Assembly: GCA_016841045.1 (NCBI GenBank)
Contig: JAENZX010000005.1
Span: 1-64,000 of the forward strand
DNA from: Thermincola carboxydiphila
GTDB taxonomy: Bacteria > Bacillota > Thermincolia > Thermincolales > UBA2595
Length of the DNA stretch: 64,000 nt
Direction of reading: 5' to 3'
This document shows positions 33,473 to 43,056 of this stretch, piece by piece (within the stretch, counting starts at the first letter, position 1; each line of letters begins with the position of its first letter). Under the pieces are notes generated by a model. It had not been told where the DNA came from, ran no database searches, and was given only the letters and a program-made list of their open reading frames with translations. The position numbers were made by a program, and so were the translations under genes.

Positions 33473-35098
33473 TTGGGGGGGGTATTGATTAGTAATTCTT
33501 GCAACACAGCAAATTGTTTACTTATGAGAATTCTACATGGCGAACATGAGTCATTGGTCGAAAGGAAGTTTTGTCAGTCTACTGGTAGTCAATTAACTTG
33601 CATTGTGAATGCCAGACCTTATTACAATAGTTTTGGGCAGATTGTTGGAATTATTCAGGAACTTACTGATGTAACCAAATTAAAACGAGCAGAATCAGCT
33701 TTAAATGATACCAAAGTAAAATTCGAACGTTACATTGAAAAATCCCCGGACGGAATATTTGTTGTTAATGGGCAGGGTGATTATGTAGATGTAAATCCTC
33801 GTGGTTGTTATATGTTGGGATACACTAAAGAAGAATTGTTGAAAATGAATATTAGAGACATTTCTCTACCTAATGATGGAGCAATGCATTTCAAAAAGTT
33901 AAAGCAAACTGGTGAGATTACAGAGGAAAGATATCTTCTTAAAAAGGATGGTACTAGAGTACCTGTAGAATTAAAAGGAGTCTCATTGGGTAATGATTTA
34001 TATATGGCATATGCTCGTGATATTTCAGAAAGAAAGCAATTTGAAAATGCTTTACGAAAAAGTGAAGAACAGTATCGTGTGATTTTTGATAACTCGCCAT
34101 TAGGGGTTTTCCACTTTAACCAAGTAGGGGTTATCACCCATTCAAATGAAAGGGTAATTGAAATTTTGGGTTCTACCAGAGAAAAAATCATTGGATTCAA
34201 TATGTTAACAGATGTGCATAATGTTGAAATGAAGTTTGCCTTGGAAACTGCTTTAGCAGGTAGAGTTGGCTATTATGAAGGTAATTATACTTCAGTAACA
34301 GGAGGCAAAAATATATATTTGAAAGCATTATTCAATCGTATAACCTCTGAAACAGGTGAGTTTTTGGGAGGTGTAGCGATTTACGAAGATTTGACAGAAA
34401 AGAAGAATTTTGAAAAAGAGTTGGCAAGGTTGGATACATTGAACATGGTAGGTCAGATTGCATCAAGTATTGGACACGAGGTTCGAAATCCAATGACTAC
34501 AGTCAAAGGATTTCTTAGGTTACTCGCTAATAAAGAAACGGAAGACAAGAAGAAAGAGTATTATGACCTGATGGTCGATGAAATCAACAGAGCTAATTCG
34601 ATTATAACTGAATTTCTCACCTTGGCAAGAGATAGGCGAGTTGAAATGCAACCTGCGTCTCTAAATGTAATAATAAATGCCCTGTTTCCTCTGCTAAGTG
34701 CTGATGCGACTGAACACGATAAACGCATAATACATAATAAAGGGGACATACCGAACATTCCTTTTAGTGAAAAAGAGATTCGTCAACTTATACTAAACCT
34801 TGTTAGAAATGCTTTGGAAGCAACACCTCTAAAAGGAGTTGTTACGATTAGTACTTATGTTGGCGATGGTGATGTAGTTTTATCTGTTGAGGATGAGGGA
34901 ACAGGGATTCCGCCTGAGATACAGGAAAAGATTGGCAGACCATTCATAACTACAAAAGATAATGGAACTGGTTTGGGGTTATCGATCTGCTATAGCATTG
35001 CTCATAAGCATGGTGCGAAAATTGATTATAAAACAGGTTCTGCAGGGACTTCTTTTTATGTAAGATTTAAAATACATCAAAAACAAATACAAGGATAG
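33473..35098 (+). CDS. Soluble PAS histidine kinase 1 (sporulation-kinase-like)
   Basis: 541 aa, no transmembrane segment. A partial PAS C-terminus (residues 25-70), two full PAS domains (about 75-190 and 195-310), then HisKA with the phospho-acceptor His in SIGHEVRNPMTTVKGF and an HATPase_c domain (N box LNLVRNALEA, G1 VEDEGTGIP, G2 TGLGLS). The H-box and orphan status resemble Bacillus KinA-type kinases of the sporulation phosphorelay. The start is unclear: TTG at 33473 or 33485, or ATG at 33524. The first PAS lacks its N-terminal half, so the gene may be 5'-truncated. First of three tandem paralogues; no response regulator nearby. Confidence 0.85.
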   Translation: MGGVLISNSCNTANCLLMRILHGEHESLVERKFCQSTGSQLTCIVNARPYYNSFGQIVGIIQELTDVTKLKRAESALNDTKVKFERYIEKSPDGIFVVNGQGDYVDVNPRGCYMLGYTKEELLKMNIRDISLPNDGAMHFKKLKQTGEITEERYLLKKDGTRVPVELKGVSLGNDLYMAYARDISERKQFENALRKSEEQYRVIFDNSPLGVFHFNQVGVITHSNERVIEILGSTREKIIGFNMLTDVHNVEMKFALETALAGRVGYYEGNYTSVTGGKNIYLKALFNRITSETGEFLGGVAIYEDLTEKKNFEKELARLDTLNMVGQIASSIGHEVRNPMTTVKGFLRLLANKETEDKKKEYYDLMVDEINRANSIITEFLTLARDRRVEMQPASLNVIINALFPLLSADATEHDKRIIHNKGDIPNIPFSEKEIRQLILNLVRNALEATPLKGVVTISTYVGDGDVVLSVEDEGTGIPPEIQEKIGRPFITTKDNGTGLGLSICYSIAHKHGAKIDYKTGSAGTSFYVRFKIHQKQIQG

Positions 35099-35185
35099 GT
35101 ATGCTAGTTCTAAATAATCTAGCATAATAGCTGAAATTGTAGATGTATTTCTATATTCTTTGGTTTTTTTGAGGGGGTATCAATA

Positions 35186-36679
35186 TTGATAGCTGAAGAC
35201 AACGTTTCTTTAGCAGGTGACTATTTCGACGCTTACATTCGTGATATAGCGGAGCGGAAACTAACTGAAGAAGCTTTGGCTGAAGTCCAGCGTAAATTTA
35301 GATTATACGTTGATAAGTCACCTGATGGAATCTTTGTTGTTAATAGTAAAGGAAAGTATGTTGATGTTAATCCAGCAGCCTGTTCACTGATAGGGTACCC
35401 CCGAAAAGATTTACTTCAAATGGAAATTAGTGATATTGGTTCAGAGGAGAACATAAAGAGTTTTGAAACGCTAAAAAAAACCGGTGAATTTATAAAAAAA
35501 GAAACAGTGCTTATCAGAAAGGATGGTACCCCTATAAATGTTGAGATAAAAGCTGTGTCTTTAGGAAATGGTCTTTATATGGCGTATGTCAATGACATCA
35601 CTGAGCGAAAATCGGCAGAAATAAAGATACGTGAATCTGAAAGACTATTCTCCAAAGTGTTTCATTCAAATCCGAATGCCCTGGCCATTATAACATTATC
35701 TGATGGGACATACATTGATGTTAATGAAAGCTTCTTACGGCTGCATGAATATAAACGTGATGAAGTAATCGGACGGACATCTTACGAACTCAAGATTTGG
35801 CGCAGTTCACAGAGACGAGAGCAATTGCTGACGGTTGAAGAAAAGGTGAAAAATTTCGAAGTCGATTTATATAGTAAGAGCGGAAAAAAATTAACAGGCT
35901 TATACTCGTTGGAGAAAATAGAGTGGAATGGTAAAGAATGCGCTATAGCGTGTTTCAACGATTTAACTGATAAGAAAAAGGTAGAAGAGGAAATTGCTCG
36001 ATTGGACCGTCTAAACCTAATTGGTGAAATGTCGGCAAGTATTGGCCATGAAGTTAGGAATCCGATGACCACAGTTAAAGGATTCTTACAACTGATAGGA
36101 AGAGAAGAGACGGATAACCGAAAACAACAATATTATGATTTAATGATTGAGGAGCTTGACAGAGCTAATGCAATTATTACCGAGTTTCTTTCTTTAGCCA
36201 AAGACAAAATTGTCAAGATGCAGTCTAACTCGTTAAATACACTAATAGATACGCTGCATCCATTATTATTAAGTGATGCAATTAAACAAGATAAGATGCT
36301 AACGCTCAGTAAGGGAGATATTCCCAATATCCTCATGGATGATAAAGAAATGCGACAACTTATAATGAACCTTGCCAGAAACGGCTTAGAATCCATGTCG
36401 GCAGGTGGTACTTTAACAATTGGCACTTATAGCGCAAATAATGAAGTCGTACTATTTGTCAAAGATGAAGGTTCTGGAATAAGATCTGAAATACTTGAAA
36501 AGTTAGGCAATCCGTTTTTTACTACCAAAGACACTGGGACAGGCTTAGGTCTTGCTGTTTCCTATAGTATCGCTGATAGGCATAATGCAACGATAGATAT
36601 ACAAACAGGTTTGACAGGGACTACCTTTTATGTAAGATTTAAATTCATAAACCCAAATAGGGTAGAACAGGTATGTTAA
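35186..36679 (+). CDS. Soluble PAS histidine kinase 2
   Basis: 497 aa. A short remnant of a preceding PAS end (DAYIRDIAERK), two PAS domains (about 30-145 and 150-270), HisKA (ASIGHEVRNPMTTVKGF) and HATPase_c (LNLARNGLES; VKDEGSGI; GTGLGLAVSY). TTG start with GAGGGGG upstream. Closely related to the neighbours on both sides; its second PAS (HSNPNALAIITLSDGTYIDVNES) is nearly the same as that of kinase 3. Followed by a terminator. Confidence 0.9.
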   Translation: MIAEDNVSLAGDYFDAYIRDIAERKLTEEALAEVQRKFRLYVDKSPDGIFVVNSKGKYVDVNPAACSLIGYPRKDLLQMEISDIGSEENIKSFETLKKTGEFIKKETVLIRKDGTPINVEIKAVSLGNGLYMAYVNDITERKSAEIKIRESERLFSKVFHSNPNALAIITLSDGTYIDVNESFLRLHEYKRDEVIGRTSYELKIWRSSQRREQLLTVEEKVKNFEVDLYSKSGKKLTGLYSLEKIEWNGKECAIACFNDLTDKKKVEEEIARLDRLNLIGEMSASIGHEVRNPMTTVKGFLQLIGREETDNRKQQYYDLMIEELDRANAIITEFLSLAKDKIVKMQSNSLNTLIDTLHPLLLSDAIKQDKMLTLSKGDIPNILMDDKEMRQLIMNLARNGLESMSAGGTLTIGTYSANNEVVLFVKDEGSGIRSEILEKLGNPFFTTKDTGTGLGLAVSYSIADRHNATIDIQTGLTGTTFYVRFKFINPNRVEQVC

Positions 36680-36683
36680 ATTG

Positions 36684-36713
36684 AATCCTCCGCCATATTG
36701 GCAGAGGATTTTG
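36684..36713 (+). terminator. Rho-independent terminator
   Basis: AATCCTCCGCCA-TAT-TGGCAGAGGATT hairpin followed by TTTGG; ends kinase 2. Confidence 0.75.
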
Positions 36714-36847
36714 GTTTGTCAGGTGCTGGATATTAAATTATTAGAAATTTTGGTTTTTATTTACAGATTTCGACAAGGTTTTTACGACTAGAGATTAAAT
36801 AATCACTTATAATATTGTTTGTGTACTTATATTTAGTGGTTTGATCT

Positions 36848-37969
36848 TTGAAGAGATTAGAGTTTTACACAATTAGAGATGAGGAGAGTTTTGAGCTAAT
36901 GAGAGTGGAAACGCTTGAGAAGTATAACGAGAACTTATTTTTTAAAGCCTTTCATTCAAATCCTAATTCTATGGCTGTTCTGACATTCCCTGAAGGAATA
37001 TGCATTGATGTAAATGAAAGTTTCTTAAGGCTGCATGAATATTCACGAGATGAAGTTATTGGGCAGACAATTAACCAGTTAAAAATATGGGGTAGTTTTG
37101 GTAAATGGAAACAATTGCTGCAACAGCTTGAAGTTGGAGGCTCGGTAAAAAATTACGATATTGATTTATATACCAAGAGCAGAAAAAAATTAATAGGTTT
37201 ACTCTCCCTTGAAAGAATAGATTTGAATGGGAGAAAATGTACCTTAGGTTGTTTCAATGATTTAACTGAAAGGAAAAAGATAGAAGAGGAAATGACTAGA
37301 TTGGATCGTTTAAATCTCATTGGTGAAATGTCCGTAAATATTGGTCATGAAGTTAGGAATCCCATGACCACAGTTAGGGGATTCTTACAGCTTATGGGAA
37401 GCGAAGAGACTAGCGTCCAAAAAAAGTATTACTATGAAATGATGATAGAGGAACTTGATAAAGCAAATGAAATAATCACTGAATTTCTATCTTTAGCAAA
37501 AGATAAAATGGTTAAGTTGAAACTAAAGTCGTTAAACACACTAATAAGTACGCTATATCCATTATTATCAAGTGACGCTGTTAAGCAAAAAAAGAGAATT
37601 TTGCTTAGCCAGGGAGTTATTCCAGATATTCCTTTAGATGATAAAGAGATGAAACAACTTATTATTAACCTTGTCAAAAATGGACTAGAATCCATGCGTT
37701 CAGGTGGTACTGTAACAATTGGCACCTATATTCAGGATCACCAAGTTGTACTGTTTGTCGAAGATGAAGGAGATGGAATAAGACCAGAAATATTTGATAA
37801 GTTAGGCACTCCCTTTGTTACTACTAAGGACAATGGAACAGGCTTAGGTCTTGCTGTTTCCTATAGTATAGCTAATAGGCATAATGCAACCATTGACTTC
37901 AAAACAGGTTCTTCGGGTACTACTTTTTATCTGAGGTTTAAATTAAATCAAAATCAAACTGAACAATAA
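36848..37969 (+). CDS. Soluble PAS histidine kinase 3
   Basis: 373 aa with one PAS domain (about 30-145), HisKA (VNIGHEVRNPMTTVRGF) and HATPase_c (INLVKNGLES; VEDEGDGI; GTGLGLAVSY). It looks like kinase 2 lacking the first PAS. TTG start with only a weak ribosome-binding site. All catalytic motifs are intact. Confidence 0.88.
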   Translation: MKRLEFYTIRDEESFELMRVETLEKYNENLFFKAFHSNPNSMAVLTFPEGICIDVNESFLRLHEYSRDEVIGQTINQLKIWGSFGKWKQLLQQLEVGGSVKNYDIDLYTKSRKKLIGLLSLERIDLNGRKCTLGCFNDLTERKKIEEEMTRLDRLNLIGEMSVNIGHEVRNPMTTVRGFLQLMGSEETSVQKKYYYEMMIEELDKANEIITEFLSLAKDKMVKLKLKSLNTLISTLYPLLSSDAVKQKKRILLSQGVIPDIPLDDKEMKQLIINLVKNGLESMRSGGTVTIGTYIQDHQVVLFVEDEGDGIRPEIFDKLGTPFVTTKDNGTGLGLAVSYSIANRHNATIDFKTGSSGTTFYLRFKLNQNQTEQ

Positions 37970-37977
37970 ACTAGGAC

Positions 37978-38018
37978 AAAAAGCTTTGCCGATTTGTAAA
38001 AATCAGCAAAGCTTTTTT
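37978..38018 (+). terminator. Strong rho-independent terminator
   Basis: AAAAAGCTTTGC...GCAAAGCTTTTTT with inner GATTT/AAATC pairing; ends the kinase cluster. Confidence 0.9.
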
Positions 38019-38031
38019 GTATACTGGGAGG

Positions 38032-38313
38032 CTATTTTATTTCAAGCTCTTTGTTTAAAAGCACTTCCTCTAAATAATCATGATTGGATATGCCGACAGT
38101 TTTACCGTCGAGTTCCCTGACATTATTGATATTGGGATTGCTAACCAGCAGGTATGTCCGGTTTTGGAGCGAACTGGCTATAATTCTATATTTGTCACTG
38201 CCACCCCATTGGGTGGTTTCTGTCATATAAGGGACAAAATTAGCTGTATACAGATAAAAGAAATCAATGTCTCCCTGATCCATTCCTGTAATAAAATACC
38301 ATTGCTATTTATG
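38032..38313 (-). pseudogene. Fragment of an ABC substrate-binding protein
   Basis: Minus-strand frame QWYFITGMDQGDIDFF through NRTYLLVSNPNINNVRELDG and KTVGISNHDYLEEVLLNKEL resembles the middle of NMT1/SsuA-type (nitrate, sulfonate or thiamine-precursor) binding proteins. The N- and C-terminal parts are missing and a stop precedes the fragment. Remnant only. Confidence 0.6.
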
Positions 38314-38372
38314 GTTAAGCACTTGATATTGCGTTTGTTAATTTGGGGGAATTTGTCTATCGGACGAATATC

Positions 38373-38401
38373 TTGACAGATCAATGAATAACATCTAATA
38401 A
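38373..38401 (+). promoter_or_regulatory. Promoter of the decahaem gene
   Basis: TTGACA (38373-38378), a 17-bp spacer and TAATAA (38396-38401), 67 bp before the ATG. Confidence 0.65.
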
Positions 38402-38467
38402 AAGTATGTCAAATAACAGCGAAGGGAGGATAGGAGTTTTTTAATTAGTAAAGGGGGAAGGGCCTCC

Positions 38468-40963
38468 ATGTTAAAAAGAATATTTGTTATTATAGTTACC
38501 AGCTTACTAATAACCGCTCCGGTAATTATGATAGCTTCCAATGAAGCTGAAGCGGTTAGCCCCTTGGTTCTCAGCAATCCAACTCCCGCAGATGGTTCCG
38601 TTGTAACTGAGTCAACAGGACAAATTAAGGTTAGGTTTGAGGATGACCCGGCCGTGAAGGTGCAGCTAACAGATGTTGTATTAAGAGTAGATGATAAAAT
38701 TGTTAACCATACAATAACTTATGACTCAACTGTAGTTTACGATTCGTGCGGTACTCCAAGTTCGGTATACAGTTACAACAAGGGGTGGATTGTCGGCCCG
38801 GTTATGACGAGCGGTGTTCATACCGTATCTGTTACAATTACGGATATTGTTGGTAATACAGCAGTGCTTAACTGGCAGTATGCAATGGATGCCTTTGAAA
38901 TAACCACGGACCCTAAGAATAATGATAAGGTTGCAACTTTAAATCCTCAAATTACTGTTAATGCGGCAAACTTAAACTCCAAAGATACCGACGATATAAA
39001 TGCAACAATAAAAGTGAACGGTACAAACAGACCTGTCACAATAAAAAGAATCGATAAAGATCACTGGACAGTAACGACTAATGTATATAACCTCGAAAAC
39101 CAAGCTCCGGTTAATGTGTCAGGAAACATATCCAATAGCCGTGGTGTAAGTAAAAGCTATAGTTTTGTGTTTACACCAAGTTTATCACCACCAACTTTAA
39201 ACGTTGCACACGTTAAACCAGATACTGTGTATACGAAACTTACAAGATATAATGAGAGATTCGTAAGGCTGGTCTGGGTGGACCAGGATGGTATTGACCC
39301 GGCAACTTTGGTTATGACAGTAAATCAGCAGCCTGTTGAAGCAGCAGTTGAGGGTGATTCCATAATTGGTCCTGAGCTAGAGAACGGTACATATACAATA
39401 AGTGTAAAAATCAAAGACAAAATTGGTAATGAAGCAAGTAAAACGTATAATGTTACCTTTAAAGTGCCTCCGATGCTTTTAAAGCCTGCGAATCTATACA
39501 CTTCGTTACAGCCGCTGCTGACATTCCCACTTGATGTAATGGGAACAGGATTGGATCCCGCTAAAACTGTTCTTAGCGTAGATGGAAAACAGTATCCGGT
39601 TACTATTAGCGGAGAAACCATAACTTCTCAGATGCCGAAGATGGCAAATGAAACTGACCATACAGTCTCTTTGGTAGCGGTTGATAATGAGGGTTTAAGT
39701 TCTAGTTTTAGTCTGCAGTTTGGAGTAAATACTTTTGGGGAGATGCCGTTTAATAACAACGGTTGTACAGGATGTCATAATTCACGATACTATAGTGAGC
39801 AGAATAAGTGGATACATACTAAAAGTCCCGACCAGGAGGCAATTGCATTGCAGGTTGGAATGACCGATCCAATCAATTGCGGGCATTGCCACGAAATAGC
39901 ATGGCAGATGATGACTCAGGAAAACTATTGTTATTATTGTCACGATGTAGTTGATACCTCTGATCCACATAAAACTACCGCTAATGAAACCAGCCCGATT
40001 CCACCTGTGCCTGCTTTAAAGAGACCGGGCACAGACTGTGTAAACTGTCACACTACTCTTAGCAGGGTTCCAGAAGAATGGTGGCCTGGGGCCTTTACAC
40101 TGCCGGTAGGTTTTAACTACACCTATGACCCGGCAGAAAGCACAGAATATCCGTATAAACATTTGATCTATTCTTCACATCAAACTGTTTATGAATCAGT
40201 ATATGGTAACTGCAAGAGCTGCCATAGTTCAAATCTTACCAGAACACATAATAATAAGAAGTCGAAAACCACCGGCGAATTGATGGACTGCGGAACCTGC
40301 CACCTTTCCAACGATACCTTGGTCAAAAATGCCATAGCCAATAACCAGACCCAGTGTTCAGCATGTCATAACACTCAACAGGGTCACGAAGAACTTCATA
40401 CCGGTAGTTTAGATAGTAAATGCACCACATGCCACAAAACGACCCTGACTCAGGATCATCTTACCAGATCAGATAGCAGTGGTAATACATATACTTGCAG
40501 TACTTGTCATAACAGTACAGATAAAAAAGTTGTCCGGACCATTGCTGAAGGAAGTTTGAATTGCGCAGGGTGCCATCTTAGCGGACATAATTTACAGCTA
40601 AGTGATGAAGTGCCTTCTGATATACCACTCTACGAGGGACTTTTATGGAGTTCTCCCGTTGAAGCGGGTCTTTTTACGGGGGACCTTGGCATACCTTCCA
40701 ATTACGAAACTGGTCAGGTAATTTCATCCTCAAGGAAGATAGGTGTCACTGCTTCTGACGTATGGGCATTTTATAGTGAGCGCCTTACGAATGGAGGTTG
40801 GAAGTCCAGTTCAAATGCTCCCGCTGCCGATGACGATTACTTCTCAGCTGAATTTGTGAAGGGAAATCGGTATGTAACTGTAAAATGGTACAGCACAATA
40901 AATAGTGATGGAACAGGTCAGGCATCGACATATGGTGCAAGAATAGAACTTTGGTACAAATAA
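38468..40963 (+). CDS. Secreted decahaem cytochrome with Ig-like domains
   Basis: 831 aa. Cleavable signal peptide (residues 4-33, ending EAEA). Four Ig-like/bacterial beta-sandwich domains span about 35-430 (PADGSVV..., AMDAFEITTDPKNND..., HVKPDTVYTKL..., PANLYTSLQPLLTFP). Ten CXXCH motifs lie between residues 433 and 703 (CTGCH, CGHCH, CYYCH, CVNCH, CKSCH, CGTCH, CSACH, CTTCH, CSTCH, CAGCH). A C-terminal domain of about 120 residues lacks haems. AAGGGGGAAGGG precedes the ATG and a terminator follows. Inferred function: cell-surface electron transfer, possibly with the giant cytochrome. Confidence 0.9.
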   Translation: MLKRIFVIIVTSLLITAPVIMIASNEAEAVSPLVLSNPTPADGSVVTESTGQIKVRFEDDPAVKVQLTDVVLRVDDKIVNHTITYDSTVVYDSCGTPSSVYSYNKGWIVGPVMTSGVHTVSVTITDIVGNTAVLNWQYAMDAFEITTDPKNNDKVATLNPQITVNAANLNSKDTDDINATIKVNGTNRPVTIKRIDKDHWTVTTNVYNLENQAPVNVSGNISNSRGVSKSYSFVFTPSLSPPTLNVAHVKPDTVYTKLTRYNERFVRLVWVDQDGIDPATLVMTVNQQPVEAAVEGDSIIGPELENGTYTISVKIKDKIGNEASKTYNVTFKVPPMLLKPANLYTSLQPLLTFPLDVMGTGLDPAKTVLSVDGKQYPVTISGETITSQMPKMANETDHTVSLVAVDNEGLSSSFSLQFGVNTFGEMPFNNNGCTGCHNSRYYSEQNKWIHTKSPDQEAIALQVGMTDPINCGHCHEIAWQMMTQENYCYYCHDVVDTSDPHKTTANETSPIPPVPALKRPGTDCVNCHTTLSRVPEEWWPGAFTLPVGFNYTYDPAESTEYPYKHLIYSSHQTVYESVYGNCKSCHSSNLTRTHNNKKSKTTGELMDCGTCHLSNDTLVKNAIANNQTQCSACHNTQQGHEELHTGSLDSKCTTCHKTTLTQDHLTRSDSSGNTYTCSTCHNSTDKKVVRTIAEGSLNCAGCHLSGHNLQLSDEVPSDIPLYEGLLWSSPVEAGLFTGDLGIPSNYETGQVISSSRKIGVTASDVWAFYSERLTNGGWKSSSNAPAADDDYFSAEFVKGNRYVTVKWYSTINSDGTGQASTYGARIELWYK

Positions 40964-40974
40964 ACTAAAACTAC

Positions 40975-41006
40975 AAAATGGAGTGTCTCAGACACTCCAT
41001 TTTAGC
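40975..41006 (+). terminator. Rho-independent terminator
   Basis: AAAATGGAGTGTC-TCA-GACACTCCATTTT perfect 13-bp stem. Confidence 0.85.
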
Positions 41007-41034
41007 TTTCCTATATCCCTTCTTCACCTCTGCT

Positions 41035-41060
41035 CAACGGTGTCATCCAACGGTGTCATC
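41035..41060. repeat. 13-bp tandem duplication
   Basis: CAACGGTGTCATC occurs twice back to back in the intergenic space before the HAD gene end. Confidence 0.8.
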
Positions 41061-41077
41061 CGGAAGTTGTTAGACGG

Positions 41078-41716
41078 TTAAGGTGTTAGAATAAGATCTG
41101 TTAATTGGTTCCAATTTTCAATGATGTAATCTGGTTTGTATTGTAGGGCATCTTCATTATTACCGGCACCCCAGGTGACGTACGCTACCGGAATTCCTGC
41201 GCTTTTGGCAGCAACTAAATCGGGAGGACTGTCACCTATGAATAACGTTTCTTCTTTAGAGGCTGATAATAATTCAAGTGCCTTAATTAGGGGATCGGGA
41301 TGTGGTTTGTGATTAGCTGCGTCATCAACAGTAATAATTACATCCATAAGAGTAGTTATTTCCAAAAAGTCCAAACAAGCCATTGCACCTGCACGGGTCT
41401 TGGAAGTTACGATTCCCAAGCGGAAACTGTGGCTTTTTAACAATTCCAGCAGTTCCCTGGTACCCGGGAACATCTCCATCAGTTTGTTATGTTCGCTTAG
41501 GTAATGCTTCATAAAAGATGTCAGAAATTCTTTTACTCTTTTTTCGGCATATATTTTTGCGCTTTCTTTGACAGGTAAAGTTGAGAGATTGGTCATATGA
41601 GTTTCATCCCATGGAATCCCCATATCCCCGAAGACATTTTGAAAAGTCTTTTTAAGCAAAGGCATGGAATTGGCTATAGTGCCGTCTAAATCAAATAAAA
41701 TTACTTTGAAACACAT
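41078..41716 (-). CDS. HAD-superfamily phosphatase (phosphoglycolate phosphatase/PpaX-like)
   Basis: 212 aa. Motif I VILFDLDGTIANS (nucleophile Asp and acid/base Asp), motif II VTSKTRA, motif III KPHPDP and motif IV FIGDSPPDLVAAKSAG are all present, with an alpha-helical cap between motifs I and II, as in the Gph/PpaX/beta-phosphoglucomutase subfamily. Substrate not determinable. I chose the ATG at 41716 because AGGAGG lies 5 nt upstream on the minus strand; an upstream ATG at 41755 has none. Confidence 0.85.
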   Translation of the reverse strand: MCFKVILFDLDGTIANSMPLLKKTFQNVFGDMGIPWDETHMTNLSTLPVKESAKIYAEKRVKEFLTSFMKHYLSEHNKLMEMFPGTRELLELLKSHSFRLGIVTSKTRAGAMACLDFLEITTLMDVIITVDDAANHKPHPDPLIKALELLSASKEETLFIGDSPPDLVAAKSAGIPVAYVTWGAGNNEDALQYKPDYIIENWNQLTDLILTP

Positions 41717-41830
41717 GTTGGCCTCCTGTATAAAACGTGATACTTTATTATACATTAATTTTCCATAAGCAAAATAGTCCCGAAGCGTATATATTAGTTA
41801 TTTTGGCGGTCAAGTTGGCTCATAAACGTG

Positions 41831-41868
41831 ATAAAAACCATGTTGATGAAGGTCAACGTGGTTTTTAT
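41831..41868 (-). terminator. Hairpin terminator
   Basis: ATAAAAACCATGTTGA / TCAACGTGGTTTTTAT, 16-bp stem with one G-U pair, downstream of the tiny minus-strand gene at 41888. Confidence 0.75.
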
Positions 41869-41887
41869 ATGATCATCCTTGGGCAGT

Positions 41888-41992
41888 TTAACCGTCCAGG
41901 CCAAGAATAATTATTATTAGAATTATTGCTGTTGCTCCAAATCTGAATTTTAATTTAAACCAGTAGTCTTCCGTTTTAATACATTTTGCCAT
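41888..41992 (-). CDS. Tiny hydrophobic peptide
   Basis: 34 aa: MAKCIKTEDYWFKLKFRFGA then a hydrophobic helix TAIILIIIILGLDG. CAGGGGGTG lies 8 nt before the ATG and a terminator follows. Same general layout as the YjcZ-like peptide at 5815. Confidence 0.6.
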   Translation of the reverse strand: MAKCIKTEDYWFKLKFRFGATAIILIIIILGLDG

Positions 41993-42226
41993 TAATTCAC
42001 CCCCTGTATAGGCTTAGTAGGGAATCTTATTAATTATACGAAGTGGGAGTTGTATTTTTTGGGGTAATTTGTCGAAGACAAAATTTACCGGTAGGCATGA
42101 GGACCAGTTAAAACTGTGATTTTGACCGATTAAAGGCTAAAACTGACACTTTAGAGTTTAAGTAGAGTAATACCATCAATTTCATGATAAAATTAGGACA
42201 AGAATTTCGTTTGGGACGTGGAATCA

Positions 42227-42406
42227 ATGAATACTAAAGAAAAATGTTTTTTACCTACCAGAAAGGAAATTAGTTACCTGGATAGTCACGACAAGCCCTG
42301 TGAGAAGAAGAATGCTTTTAGAATTATCGTAAAAGAGTATGACATTCATGGCAAGCTGATAAAATGCTTAATGTCAATAGACCCGAGCAAGGGTAAACTG
42401 CAGTAA
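42227..42406 (+). CDS. Small unknown protein
   Basis: 59 aa, charged, possibly one beta-sheet domain (FRIIVKEYDIHGKLIKCLMS). The start is ATG 42227 or GTG 42218; ribosome-binding site weak. No family recognised. Confidence 0.45.
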   Translation: MNTKEKCFLPTRKEISYLDSHDKPCEKKNAFRIIVKEYDIHGKLIKCLMSIDPSKGKLQ

Positions 42407-42574
42407 ACTTTTTAATAATATTTTTAAGTTAAGTAGAAGAGCCGGCCGCAGAATTGGCAGGCTTTTGTTTTTTGGCCTGAGTTAATAACTATTGAAATAG
42501 ATGATTGAATTATGTTATCGTTAATTAAGCGAAAGCAGTTTTTCGTACGAAAAATTTTGATAAGGAGCGGGTTT

Positions 42575-42781
42575 ATGATTCCATTTTTTGGGTTAATTGC
42601 TTTGGGGTTACTGGTTGGCGCATATTTCACTCGTGGACGGACACGTTTCATGCTGATACTGCTCTTGCTGGCAATGGTGCAGCTAAAGTCAATGGCTATT
42701 GCTATGAAAATTTTTAGTATTACAGTGATTGTCATTGTAATAGTATATTTTTTTTGGCCCAGGAAGAAAAAAACCGGTTAA
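42575..42781 (+). CDS. Small membrane protein
   Basis: 68 aa. Hydrophobic stretches at residues 2-17 and 24-58 (MLILLLLAMVQ..., IFSITVIVIVIVYFFW) predict two or three membrane passes, ending in a basic tail. I chose the ATG at 42575 with AAGGAGCGG upstream. Terminator directly after. Unknown function. Confidence 0.5.
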   Translation: MIPFFGLIALGLLVGAYFTRGRTRFMLILLLLAMVQLKSMAIAMKIFSITVIVIVIVYFFWPRKKKTG

Positions 42782-42784
42782 ATG

Positions 42785-42812
42785 ACCCTGCTGCATATGG
42801 CAGGGTTTTTTA
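42785..42812 (+). terminator. Rho-independent terminator
   Basis: ACCCTGC-TGCATATG-GCAGGGT with six Ts. Confidence 0.88.
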
Positions 42813-42881
42813 TTGCCTAGGATTCTTAGAATAGTCATAAATTTTATTTCTAGCCCTATTGATAATCATAATATCGACTGC

Positions 42882-42895
42882 TTGTGATTTCACAA
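42882..42895. promoter_or_regulatory. 14-bp palindrome upstream of NapH-like gene
   Basis: TTGTGATTTCACAA, perfect. Half-sites look like Crp/Fnr or Rex sites (TTGTGA/TCACAA) but the 2-bp spacer is too short for either, so the binding protein is uncertain. Confidence 0.35.
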
Positions 42896-43056
42896 AATAG
42901 TCACAATTTGCTCCTCAAACTGTAACATTTACTTATTATGATAGAAAAAGATGTAAGCGGAGAGGGGGGCTTTTAGTGCTGTAGCTTTGGCAATTAAAGA
43001 ATTAGTTGTGATTAGTATGTAAGTAAAAACCCACTTAAGCGGAGGGAAAGAAACTA

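Noticed and set aside
42882-42895. Crp/Fnr or Rex site
   Set aside because: Half-sites fit, but the spacer is 2 bp instead of 6; retained only as an unassigned palindrome.
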